A stretch of 5,745 nucleotides of DNA, from the NCBI GenBank assembly GCA_947446625.1, contig CANFIE010000270.1:1-5745 (forward strand). Direction: 5' to 3'. Positions within the stretch are counted from its first letter, which is position 1, and every line of letters starts with the position of its first letter. A program made the position numbers and the translations under genes. The DNA is from Acetobacteraceae bacterium (GTDB lineage Bacteria > Pseudomonadota > Alphaproteobacteria > Acetobacterales > Acetobacteraceae). Shown in pieces: positions 1-5,189 of this stretch. A model generated the notes under the pieces. That model made no database searches, was not told where the DNA came from, and saw nothing but the letters and a program-made list of their open reading frames with translations.

Positions 1-400
1 CGAGCAGAAAGCCGACATCGCGCCGCCCGGCCCGCATCTCGGCGACGAACAGCGCGAAGGCGTTGTCCACCAGCCAGGCCAGGGTGAGCCAGAGCCGCCA
101 GCCGCGAATGCGGTCCAGCGCCGGGGCCAGGGCGGCGCCCATGGGGGCCATGCGCAGGTTGATGACCAGGCAGGCCAGGGTGGCGGCGAGGATGGGTGCC
201 GGGTCGGCCCAGACCTCCAGCGCCACCAACTGGCTGGTGCCGGCAAAGGTGAGGGCGGACATCAGCAAGGCCTCGGCCAGCGACAGCCCCTTGCTGGCGG
301 AAACCACCCCCACCACCAGGCCGAAGGGCATCAGCCCGAGGGTGATGGCCAGCGTCGCGCGGCAGCCGCGCGCCATGCCGGCCCGAGAGAAATTCTCCAT
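1..400 (-). CDS. azlC: AzlC family amino-acid exporter subunit, N-terminal part (cut by window edge)
   Basis: The minus strand reads open from an ATG at 400 to the left edge, giving 133 codons of a hydrophobic protein. Visible AzlC-family signatures are PFG (residues 25-27) in the first membrane segment, FAGTSQ (52-57) and NLR (81-83). About four membrane segments can be drawn, near residues 15-35, 42-62, 67-88 and 103-121. Family members are usually about 230-240 residues, so roughly the last 100 are missing. AzlC proteins (YgaZ in E. coli) pair with a small AzlD/YgaH subunit in the inner membrane and export branched-chain or related amino acids; the partner would lie beyond the left edge and is not seen. 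The start at 400 fits the family N-terminus, although its ribosome site is weak. In-frame ATGs at 451 (17 codons longer) and 376 (8 shorter) are alternatives. Divergent from the SDR gene. The family call is firm; the substrate is unknown. Confidence 0.85.
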   Translation of the reverse strand, partial: MENFSRAGMARGCRATLAITLGLMPFGLVVGVVSASKGLSLAEALLMSALTFAGTSQLVALEVWADPAPILAATLACLVINLRMAPMGAALAPALDRIRGWRLWLTLAWLVDNAFALFVAEMRAGRRDVGFLL

Positions 401-410
401 GCGCCGAGGA

Positions 411-439
411 TTAGCAGAGCGGCGCGTGGCGCCTAGACT
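411..439 (+). promoter_or_regulatory. Candidate sigma-70-like promoter for the SDR gene
   Basis: TTAGCA (411-416) and TAGACT (434-439) each match the -35 and -10 consensus at 4 of 6 bases and are 17 bp apart. The expected start near 446 would leave a short leader that contains the SDR ribosome site. The spacer holds a perfect GGCGC-GTG-GCGCC dyad (421-433) that could be an operator. This is pattern matching only; in a GC-rich genome such matches are weak evidence. Confidence 0.3.
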
Positions 440-465
440 GCCTTGACGCATGGGAGAGACGCGAA

Positions 466-1278
466 ATGTTGGATTTGACCGGCAAAGTGGCATTTGTGAG
501 CGGCGCAGGCTCGGTTGGTGAAGGCTGGGGCAATGGCAAGGCCACCGCCGTGCTGATGGCGCGCCAGGGTGCCAAGGTTTTCGGCACCGATATCAGCGCC
601 GCCGCCCTGGCCGAGACGCAGAAGATCATGGCCGAGGAAGGGCTGAGCTTTGCCGGCCGCGTGACCAACATGACCGACAGCCTGGATGTGAAGGCGGCGG
701 TGGATGAATGCCTGGCCAAGTTTGGCGGGCGTATCGATATTCTGGTGAACAATGTGGGCGGCAGCGCCCCCGGCGGCCCGGTGGACATGACCGAGGAAGC
801 CTGGGACGCGCAGATGCAGCTGAACCTGAAGACCTGCTTCCTGGGCTGCAAGCATGTGCTGCCGGTGATGCTGGCGCAGAAGAAGGGCGCGGTGGTGAAC
901 CTGGCCAGCGTGGGCTGCATGAGCTTTGCCGTGGGCGGCCGGGTGAATGCCGCCTATGCCGCCAGCAAGGCGGGCGTCATCGCCTTCAGCCGCAGCACCG
1001 CCATTGCGCATGTGAAGGATGGCATTCGGGTGAACACGGTGGTGCCGGGCACCATGCACACGCCGCTGGTGGAACACCGGCTGGTGAAGCAGATGGGGCT
1101 GAACGACGCCGAGGCGCTGATTGCCAAGCGCAATGCCAGCGTACCCATGGGCCATATGGGCAATGCCTGGGACGTGGCGAATGCGGTGGTGTTCCTGGCA
1201 AGCGACGAGGCCCGCTACATCACCGCCACGCAGCTGGTGGTGGATGGCGGGCTGACCGCCGGCCGGCCGACTGGCTGA
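466..1278 (+). CDS. Short-chain dehydrogenase/reductase (classical SDR, NAD-type)
   Basis: This is a 270-residue Rossmann-fold oxidoreductase of the usual classical-SDR length. It probably interconverts an alcohol and a ketone with NAD(H) in the cytoplasm. Seen in sequence: a glycine-rich cofactor motif at 12-24 (SGAGSVGEGWGNG); Asp42 after beta-2, which favours NAD over NADP; NNVGG at 95-99 in place of the usual NNAG; and a catalytic set Asn120, Ser148, Tyr164 and Lys168 (YAASK). A PG motif lies at 194-195 and the family C-terminal VVDGG at 258-262. The glycine motif is about five residues longer than the standard TGxxxGIG. The start is supported by GGGAGAG (452-458) seven bases upstream. 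The gene stands alone on the plus strand, divergent from azlC and convergent with the MBL hydrolase. The substrate cannot be told from sequence. The family is certain. Confidence 0.93.
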   Translation: MLDLTGKVAFVSGAGSVGEGWGNGKATAVLMARQGAKVFGTDISAAALAETQKIMAEEGLSFAGRVTNMTDSLDVKAAVDECLAKFGGRIDILVNNVGGSAPGGPVDMTEEAWDAQMQLNLKTCFLGCKHVLPVMLAQKKGAVVNLASVGCMSFAVGGRVNAAYAASKAGVIAFSRSTAIAHVKDGIRVNTVVPGTMHTPLVEHRLVKQMGLNDAEALIAKRNASVPMGHMGNAWDVANAVVFLASDEARYITATQLVVDGGLTAGRPTG

Positions 1279-1286
1279 AGCGGGTT

Positions 1287-1310
1287 GCCCCCACCCTGCG
1301 GGGTGGGGGC
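1287..1310. terminator. GC-rich hairpin between convergent SDR and MBL genes
   Basis: A perfect 10-bp inverted repeat (arms 1287-1296 and 1301-1310) has a TGCG loop. It starts 9 bp after the SDR stop and ends 7 bp before the MBL stop on the other strand. Neither side has a T-tract, so it is not a classical intrinsic terminator. Its placement between two convergent ends suggests a shared bidirectional transcript end or 3'-end stabiliser. Confidence 0.6.
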
Positions 1311-1317
1311 GGTCAGC

Positions 1318-2190
1318 TCATAGCCACTGCTGAAAGGCGTCGAACACCATCCGATAACTGCCGGCTTCCCGCACCAGATGCGCGTAGCCGGGAAAGTGGA
1401 TGTGCATGCCGGCCACCAGCAGCTTGTCGGTGGCCACATGGTCGAACATGCGGCGGCGCGTGGCGGCGGCGGCGGTGGGGTCGATGTCGAAGGCCATCGT
1501 CACCTCCGGCCGCGGCACCTGCACTTCCGGCACGTGGACAATGTCGCCCCAGATCAGCAACTGGTCATTGCCGCTGGCCACCAGGTAGCCGCTATGCCCG
1601 GGCGTGTGGCCCGGCAGCGGCATGGCGGTCACGCCCGGGAACACCTCGCCACCTTCGAACAGGCGCTTTTCGTAGGGCGCAATCTGTTCCCGCGCGTGCT
1701 GGAAGTTGCGCAGGCGGCTGGTTTCGTCATGCCCCGCCATGCTGGCGTCATCCAGCCAGAAGCGCGGCTCGGCGGCGTGCATCACCAGTTCGGCATTGGG
1801 GAAGTGCTTCGCCCCGTTGTCGTCGGTCAGGCCATTCGAGTGGTCGGGGTGCATATGCGTCAGCAGCACCGTGTCCACCTCGGCGGGGGCCACGCCGATG
1901 GCGGCCAGATGCGCCAGCAGCCGGCCACCGGTGGCCTGCATCTTGGTGCCGCAGCCGGTATCCACCAGCGCGGTGCGGCCCTTGCTGCGGATGAGGAAGG
2001 TGTTGACCGCCGTGCGGCGCGGCACCGGCCGAAAGGCGGCGCGCAGCATGTCGGAACTCTCCTCGACGGTGATGTTCTGCATCACCGCCATGGAGCCTTC
2101 GAGGAAACCGTCGCTGATGGTGCTGACGGTGATGTCGCCGATCCGGCGGTGCATCACCGCCGCGACCTGCTGCTGGGGAAGCGCGCTCAT
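1318..2190 (-). CDS. Metallo-beta-lactamase-fold hydrolase (lactonase-like)
   Basis: This 290-residue MBL-superfamily protein has a full dinuclear metal site: HMHPDH at 112-117 (His112, His114, Asp116, His117), His195 in the PGHTPGH segment, Asp216 (WGDIVH) and His263 (AGMHIHFPG). The layout matches the group that includes N-acyl-homoserine lactonases and many uncharacterised ester/lactone hydrolases. A hydrolytic role, probably cytoplasmic since no signal peptide is evident, is likely; the substrate is unknown. Its ATG shares one base with the stop of VOC protein A (TGATG), which implies translational coupling and supports the start at 2190 despite no good ribosome site of its own. An in-frame ATG at 2154 (Met13) is an alternative. 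It is the last gene of the minus-strand run and ends just short of the 1287-1310 hairpin. A short GCC-repeat stretch near 1461-1475 encodes an alanine run (240-243). Confidence 0.9.
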   Translation of the reverse strand: MSALPQQQVAAVMHRRIGDITVSTISDGFLEGSMAVMQNITVEESSDMLRAAFRPVPRRTAVNTFLIRSKGRTALVDTGCGTKMQATGGRLLAHLAAIGVAPAEVDTVLLTHMHPDHSNGLTDDNGAKHFPNAELVMHAAEPRFWLDDASMAGHDETSRLRNFQHAREQIAPYEKRLFEGGEVFPGVTAMPLPGHTPGHSGYLVASGNDQLLIWGDIVHVPEVQVPRPEVTMAFDIDPTAAAATRRRMFDHVATDKLLVAGMHIHFPGYAHLVREAGSYRMVFDAFQQWL

Positions 2191-2552
2191 CAGCCGCGCT
2201 GCAGCACTTCGATGCGCACGCCCTCGGGGCTTTCGACGAAGCTGATGCGGGTGCCGGGGCGGATGGTGTTCGGCTCCATGGTCACCTTGGCGCCCTTGGC
2301 GCGCAGCTCGGCAATGGCGGCGTCAACATCGGCCACGAGGAAGCCGAAATGGTCCAGGCTGTTCTGCCCGGTGGCCACTGCCTTGACCGGCAGCAGGAAG
2401 ATCTCGGTGCCGCCGACATTCATGTCGATGCGGGTCTTGCCATCCACCGGGGTGCGGCGAACCTGGGCGCCGAACATGGTCTCGTACCAGGTGGCGGTGG
2501 CCTCGGGGTCGGCGGTGTAGAGGTGGATGTGGTCGAAGGTATATTTCGTCAT
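2190..2552 (-). CDS. VOC-family (glyoxalase/dioxygenase superfamily) protein A, complete metal site
   Basis: A single-domain vicinal-oxygen-chelate protein of 120 residues, with two beta-alpha-beta-beta-beta modules. Candidate metal ligands sit at the four expected places: His8 (or His10) in FDHIHL, Glu50 in GGTEIF, His68 in LDHFGF and Glu115 in RIEV. Such proteins usually dimerise and catalyse metal-dependent isomerisation, epimerisation, glutathione-adduct chemistry or extradiol ring cleavage. Which one applies cannot be told; at this length a full two-domain extradiol dioxygenase is excluded. The start is supported by a purine-rich GAGAGAGGAAA site (2558-2568, core AGGA seven bases from ATG). 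Its stop overlaps the MBL start by one base, suggesting linked function or stoichiometry. It is clearly paralogous to the VOC gene upstream. Cytoplasmic. Confidence 0.88.
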   Translation of the reverse strand: MTKYTFDHIHLYTADPEATATWYETMFGAQVRRTPVDGKTRIDMNVGGTEIFLLPVKAVATGQNSLDHFGFLVADVDAAIAELRAKGAKVTMEPNTIRPGTRISFVESPEGVRIEVLQRG

Positions 2553-2603
2553 GGTCGTTTCCTCTCTCGGATAACGCCAGCCTAGCCTTGGCCGCCGCCC
2601 GAG

Positions 2604-2987
2604 TCAGCCCGCCTCCAGCAACTCGATGGGCACGCCATCCGGCCCTTTGATGAAGGCGATGCGCAGGCCGCGGATGGTGGTGGGGGGCAGCTCGAACTCG
2701 GCGCCGCGGGCTGCAAGCTGCGCCGCCACGGCGTCGATATCGGCCACGGTGAAGCCCAGGTGTTCCAGCCCCTGGTGCGGGGCGGCGGGGGCCGGGCCGC
2801 AGGCCTCGCCGGGCAGGATGACGTTGATGAGCAGGGTCAGCCCACCCAGGCTGAGTTCGAAGCGCGGCCGGGCGCCCTCGCGCCGTTCCACCAGCCGGGC
2901 GCCGAGCACGCGCATGTACCAGTCGGCGGCGGCCTCGGCATTGGGGCTGCGCAGGTGCACATGGTCGAAGCGCAGCAGGTCAGGCAT
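2604..2987 (-). CDS. VOC-family protein B, metal site lacking one glutamate
   Basis: This 127-residue single-domain VOC protein is paralogous to VOC protein A. They share FDHxHL, WY, GA, the VADxDA segment, PxTIR and the C-terminal IExL. His9 (or His11), His76 (LEHLGF) and Glu122 (IELL) correspond to ligands in A, but the position of A's Glu50 is Thr51 here (GGLTLL). There is also a 5- to 6-residue Pro/Ala-rich insertion near 64-70. The metal site may therefore be altered or completed across a dimer. The start has AGGA at 2995-2998, seven bases upstream, and the ATG overlaps the recX stop by 8 nt (ATGCCTGA). 51 bp separate it from VOC A, with no evident terminator between. Function unknown beyond the superfamily. 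Confidence 0.87.
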   Translation of the reverse strand: MPDLLRFDHVHLRSPNAEAAADWYMRVLGARLVERREGARPRFELSLGGLTLLINVILPGEACGPAPAAPHQGLEHLGFTVADIDAVAAQLAARGAEFELPPTTIRGLRIAFIKGPDGVPIELLEAG

Positions 2988-3561
2988 CGCGCAATCCTCT
3001 CAGTCGGTCTTCGGCGGCTTCCGGTTCCATGGTCAGGGCGGCATCGGCGGCGTCTCGGGAAAAGCCGGCGCGGCCGAGCACCGCCAGGGCCTTCAGCTTC
3101 GCCTCGCGTTCCATGGCTTCACGCGCGAAGGGGCCGAAGCGGCGGCGCTTGCACAGCGCCAGGGCGGCGGCCACCTCGTCCTGCGGCAGCACCGCCTGGG
3201 CCACCGCCGTGGCCACGCCCTTGCCGGCCAAGTGGGCCGAGATGGCGCGGCGGGAACGGCCGGTGCGGGCCAGGCGCTTGGCGCGGCTGGCGGCGAAGGC
3301 GGCGTCATCCACCGCACCGGCCACCACCATGCGCCGGGCCACCGCCACCGCCGCCTGGCGGGCCTGGCGAGCGGCCTCGGCCACGGCCTCGCTGTCCTGG
3401 CCCTCGGCCTCGGCGCGGCGGGCCCAGCGGTCCACCCGGCGGGCCAATACGCGGGCCAGTCCAGCCTCGGTGGCGGCGAATCGTGCCAGGTGGGCCAGCG
3501 CGGCCTCATGCAGCCGGGCCTCGGTGGGCGCCCGGCCGGCGGGTTTGTCAGGTTTCGCCAT
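2980..3561 (-). CDS. recX: RecX-family regulatory protein
   Basis: A 193-residue, almost all-helical basic protein read from the ATG at 3561. Three RecX-type helical blocks are visible: ARFAATEAG to RRVDRWAR (about 26-48), VDDAAFAASRAKRLA with the following RRAISAHLAGKGV (84-116), and KLKALAVLGRAGFSRDAADAAL (155-176). RecX proteins bind RecA filaments and dampen recombination and SOS activity. The reading frame stays open upstream to 3654 with other ATGs (3609, 3654), but the extra residues look unlike the family and would run into the neighbouring gene's leader, so 3561 is preferred. There is no strong ribosome site at 3561. Neither recA nor lexA is in the window. The gene overlaps VOC protein B and appears to lead the minus-strand run. 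The family call is good; the sequence is alanine/arginine-rich and divergent. Confidence 0.8.
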   Translation of the reverse strand: MAKPDKPAGRAPTEARLHEAALAHLARFAATEAGLARVLARRVDRWARRAEAEGQDSEAVAEAARQARQAAVAVARRMVVAGAVDDAAFAASRAKRLARTGRSRRAISAHLAGKGVATAVAQAVLPQDEVAAALALCKRRRFGPFAREAMEREAKLKALAVLGRAGFSRDAADAALTMEPEAAEDRLRGLRDA

Positions 3562-3635
3562 GCGCCCAGTCTGGCGCGCCGGGCCGGTCCAGGGCAATTG
3601 GTGTGGCATCGCATTCCCCGGGAGGAACCCAACCC
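3562..3635. promoter_or_regulatory. Divergent intergenic region, recX / GlcG-like gene
   Basis: This 74-bp gap between two divergent starts must hold or overlap promoters for both transcription units. I see no convincing -35/-10 pair in either direction. The only clear element is the GGGAGGA ribosome site at 3620-3626 for the plus-strand gene. Confidence 0.4.
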
Positions 3636-4091
3636 ATGCCGACCTACCCCACAAATGGCCTGACCCTGGCCCAGGCCAGCACCATTGCCGACGCCGCCCT
3701 GGCCAAGGGCCGCGCCCTGAACCTGCAGCCGCTGACCGTGGTTGTGCTGGATGCCGGCGGCCAGGTGAAGGTGATCAAGCGCGAGGATGGCTGCTCTCTG
3801 CTGCGCGCCGAGATTGCCGGCGGCAAGGCCAACGGCGCGCTGGCGCTGGGCGTTGGCAGCCAGGAACTGGCCAAGCGCAGCCAGAACCCGGCGATGCAGG
3901 GCTTTGTGAACGCGCTGTCCGACATCACCGGCGGCCGCGCCGTGCCGGTGCCGGGCGGCGTGCTGGCGGTGAATGCGCAGGATGTGATCCTGGGCGCCGT
4001 TGGCATCAGCGGCGATGTCTCGCTGAAGGATGAGGAATGCTGCATCGCCGGCATTCTGGCCGCCGGGCTGGTTGCCTCCACCGGCGCCTGA
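3636..4091 (+). CDS. GlcG/HbpS-type (DUF336) heme-binding-family protein
   Basis: This 151-residue protein has the hallmark GGRAVPVPGGV segment at 99-109, followed by VILGAVGISGD (117-127) and the helical end KDEECCIAGILAAGL. These are diagnostic of the GlcG/HbpS (DUF336) family, whose usual length is about 130-160. Some members bind heme or other small ligands; others (GlcG, PduO C-terminal domain, and similar) sit in catabolic operons with poorly known roles. No signal peptide is evident, so it is probably cytoplasmic. The start is supported by GGGAGGA (3620-3626), nine bases upstream. Cysteines at 53 and 135-136 (EECC) are present; I recall a single Cys in this last segment as common, so the pair is a small oddity. 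It precedes the Rieske ferredoxin by 62 bp, separated by a hairpin. Family firm; function unknown. Confidence 0.88.
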   Translation: MPTYPTNGLTLAQASTIADAALAKGRALNLQPLTVVVLDAGGQVKVIKREDGCSLLRAEIAGGKANGALALGVGSQELAKRSQNPAMQGFVNALSDITGGRAVPVPGGVLAVNAQDVILGAVGISGDVSLKDEECCIAGILAAGLVASTGA

Positions 4092-4102
4092 GACAGCGCC
4101 AC

Positions 4103-4124
4103 GGGGCGCGGGTTGCCGCGCCCC
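4103..4124 (+). terminator. Hairpin with pyrimidine tail between GlcG-like and Rieske genes
   Basis: A perfect 9-bp GC stem (arms 4103-4111 and 4116-4124) with loop GTTG is followed by the pyrimidine-rich CTTTCTCCCTTTC (4125-4137). It resembles an intrinsic terminator with a poor U-tract. It lies 11 bp after the GlcG-like stop and 29 bp before the Rieske start, so it may end or attenuate transcription or stabilise the upstream message. Read-through would let both genes share a promoter. Confidence 0.6.
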
Positions 4125-4153
4125 CTTTCTCCCTTTCAGCAGGAAGCCCCACG

Positions 4154-4462
4154 ATGCCCAGCTGGCACCGCGTTACCGAGCTTGCAAAGCTTGACCTGGA
4201 AACCCCCTTCGCCCTTCGCATCGACGACCAGCAGGTTTGCGTGGTGCGGCTGGAGGACGGGATCTTCGCCATCAATGACGTATGCACGCATGAATATGCG
4301 TTGCTGTCCGATGGCTACTACGAGGATGGCAAGCTGGAATGCCCGCTGCACCAGGCCTGCTTTGAGATTCGTACCGGAAAGGCGCTGAACGAGCCGGCCG
4401 ATGTGGACGTGGCCCGCTACCCCACCAAGGTTGAGGATGGCGTGGTCTTCGTGGAGGTCTGA
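4154..4462 (+). CDS. Rieske-type [2Fe-2S] ferredoxin
   Basis: A 102-residue single Rieske domain. The cluster ligands are clear: Cys44-Thr-His46 and Cys63-Pro-Leu-His66, spaced as in oxygenase-type Rieske ferredoxins. Length and lack of a membrane anchor or oxygenase domain fit the soluble ferredoxin component that carries electrons from a reductase to a ring-hydroxylating or other Rieske oxygenase (as in biphenyl, naphthalene or anthranilate systems). A nitrite-reductase NirD-like role is less likely given the sequence style. No reductase or terminal oxygenase is in the window, so its partners are unknown. AGGA at 4141-4144, nine bases upstream, sets the start. It follows the GlcG-like gene across a hairpin and converges with the MarR gene. 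It is acidic in its C-terminal half (many Asp/Glu), as expected for a redox carrier. Confidence 0.93.
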   Translation: MPSWHRVTELAKLDLETPFALRIDDQQVCVVRLEDGIFAINDVCTHEYALLSDGYYEDGKLECPLHQACFEIRTGKALNEPADVDVARYPTKVEDGVVFVEV

Positions 4463-4490
4463 GCCACACTATTCGGCGGCAGGCCTACAG

Positions 4491-4546
4491 GCCGGAGCAG
4501 ACCAAAGCATGCTCCGGCAAGGATTGACTAGAGCAATGCTTGCCGG
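4491..4546. repeat. Two overlapping hairpins between convergent Rieske and marR genes
   Basis: Hairpin 1 has perfect 9-bp arms GCCGGAGCA (4491-4499) and TGCTCCGGC (4510-4518). Hairpin 2 has arms 4514-4526 and 4534-4546: CCGGCAAG pairs with CTTGCCGG, then a G/G mismatch, then ATTG pairs with CAAT, with a 7-nt loop. They share CCGGC (4514-4518), so only one can form at a time. The place between two convergent gene ends suits a bidirectional terminator, but there is no T-tract. An alternative is a dispersed extragenic palindromic repeat of the type common in alphaproteobacteria. The whole gap (4463-4555) holds no gene. Confidence 0.65.
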
Positions 4547-4555
4547 GCGGCGCCT

Positions 4556-5023
4556 TCAGCCGCGCCGGGACTTGCCATGCAGTTGAATCATGCCGCGTAG
4601 CAGGTTCTTCAACTCGCCCGCCTCGGCCACCGGATGGCGGGCCATCACCTCGGCTTCGTGCCGGCGTGCGGCTTCCACCAGGTCATTCACCACCTGCTGG
4701 CCGCGGTCGGTCATCACCACACGCACCACGCGACGGTCGCGCGTATCCTGCGTGCGGGTGATCAGGCCATCGCGCGCCATGCGGTCCAGCAACTTTGTCA
4801 TTGTTGGCTGCTGCAACAGGCAAACTTCCGCCAATCCGGTCACGGTTTCGCCCTCGCCGCCCACCAAGCTGGCAAGCACGCGCCAAACTGGAATGGCCAC
4901 GCCTTTGCGCCGCAGTTGCTCATGGAATTCGGCTGAAATCAGGTGTGAGGCCCGAGCCAAAAGATAGAGCAGGTAGTCATCGATGAAGCGGCCTTGCGGC
5001 ACCTTGATCGGCGGTATATTCAT
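4556..5023 (-). CDS. MarR-family transcriptional regulator (NicR-like by context)
   Basis: A 155-residue winged-helix repressor-type protein of normal MarR length. Helices at 13-40 probably form the dimer interface with the C-terminal helices (108-150). The DNA-binding part spans about 45-107: a recognition helix around 70-83 (QQPTMTKLLDRM) and a wing with the family DxRDRR-type signature (DTRDRR, 93-98), followed by MTDRG (104-108). Family members dimerise on palindromic DNA and release it on binding a small aromatic ligand or on oxidation. The gene is divergent from the NicX-like dioxygenase gene across 166 bp, which is the usual arrangement for a regulator and its target; NicR of Pseudomonas putida is a MarR protein controlling nicotinate genes. 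No strong ribosome site precedes the ATG; a GAAGAGA sequence lies about 15 bases upstream. The family call is firm; the ligand is inferred only. Confidence 0.92.
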   Translation of the reverse strand: MNIPPIKVPQGRFIDDYLLYLLARASHLISAEFHEQLRRKGVAIPVWRVLASLVGGEGETVTGLAEVCLLQQPTMTKLLDRMARDGLITRTQDTRDRRVVRVVMTDRGQQVVNDLVEAARRHEAEVMARHPVAEAGELKNLLRGMIQLHGKSRRG

Positions 5024-5026
5024 GAC

Positions 5027-5053
5027 TAGAAATGTATCTCTTCTGGATTTCTA
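5027..5053. promoter_or_regulatory. Candidate operator TAGAAAT-N13-ATTTCTA at the marR start
   Basis: Two perfect 7-bp inverted arms, TAGAAAT (5027-5033) and ATTTCTA (5047-5053), have centres 20 bp apart, about two helical turns. The element sits just upstream of the marR start codon, a place where a dimeric repressor could control its own gene. It could also form a hairpin in the marR leader mRNA and hide the ribosome site. Binding by this MarR protein is inferred. Confidence 0.4.
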
Positions 5054-5070
5054 CGTTCATAGCGGAAACC

Positions 5071-5093
5071 GTGCGTTTCGTCACGAATTGTAC
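5071..5093. promoter_or_regulatory. Candidate operator dyad centred on 5082
   Basis: TTCGT-C-ACGAA (5077-5087) is a perfect 11-bp palindrome. Extending to 5071-5093 gives 8 of 11 paired positions around base 5082, a size close to usual MarR-family sites. A further TTCGT half-site occurs at 5113-5117. Location between the two divergent genes supports an operator role; no direct proof. Confidence 0.4.
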
Positions 5094-5189
5094 AGTGCCT
5101 GGTTGTTGAGAGTTCGTATCTTCTTGCTGCTGTGCCACATTGCCGGACGACCGGGCTGATTTGCGAAACCGGCCAGGTGAGGAAAACAA

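Larger units (their letters stand above)
5024..5189. promoter_or_regulatory. Divergent regulatory region, marR / NicX-like gene
   Basis: This 166-bp gap, visibly richer in A+T than the genes, should carry both divergent promoters and the regulator's operators. I find no convincing -35/-10 pair. It contains several dyads, two of which are listed separately, plus GAAAC-N5-GTTTC (5065-5079) and the perfect TGTG-C-CACA (5131-5139). GAAACCG occurs twice in direct orientation (5065-5071 and 5165-5171). No gene is supported here. Confidence 0.6.

Noticed and set aside
433..1155. Minus-strand open frames opposite the SDR gene
   Set aside because: The SDR frame has all catalytic residues and a ribosome site; the opposite frame is the His/Ala/Gly-rich shadow expected in GC-rich DNA.
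1451..1480. GGC trinucleotide run as a possible phase-variable repeat
   Set aside because: Only about five units, in frame, and explained by an alanine run in the MBL protein; unit changes would not shift the frame.
1378..2520. Plus-strand open frames across the MBL and VOC A genes
   Set aside because: The minus strand encodes complete metal-site motifs here; the plus-strand translation is His/Gly/Arg-rich with no recognisable domain.
3562..3654. Longer recX starting at 3609 or 3654
   Set aside because: The added N-terminal residues look unlike RecX and would overlap the start region of the divergent GlcG-like gene.
2760..3663. Long plus-strand open frames running across VOC protein B and recX
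   Set aside because: They are antisense to two genes with clear family motifs and good starts, and their Gly/Pro/Ala/Arg-rich translations look like out-of-frame GC-rich DNA. Only the part from 3636 of one frame is real (the GlcG-like gene).
4977..5060. 27-codon minus-strand reading frame from ATG at 5060 overlapping the marR start, as a possible leader peptide
   Set aside because: No ribosome site precedes it, the peptide has no regulatory codon run, and most of it overlaps marR out of frame.
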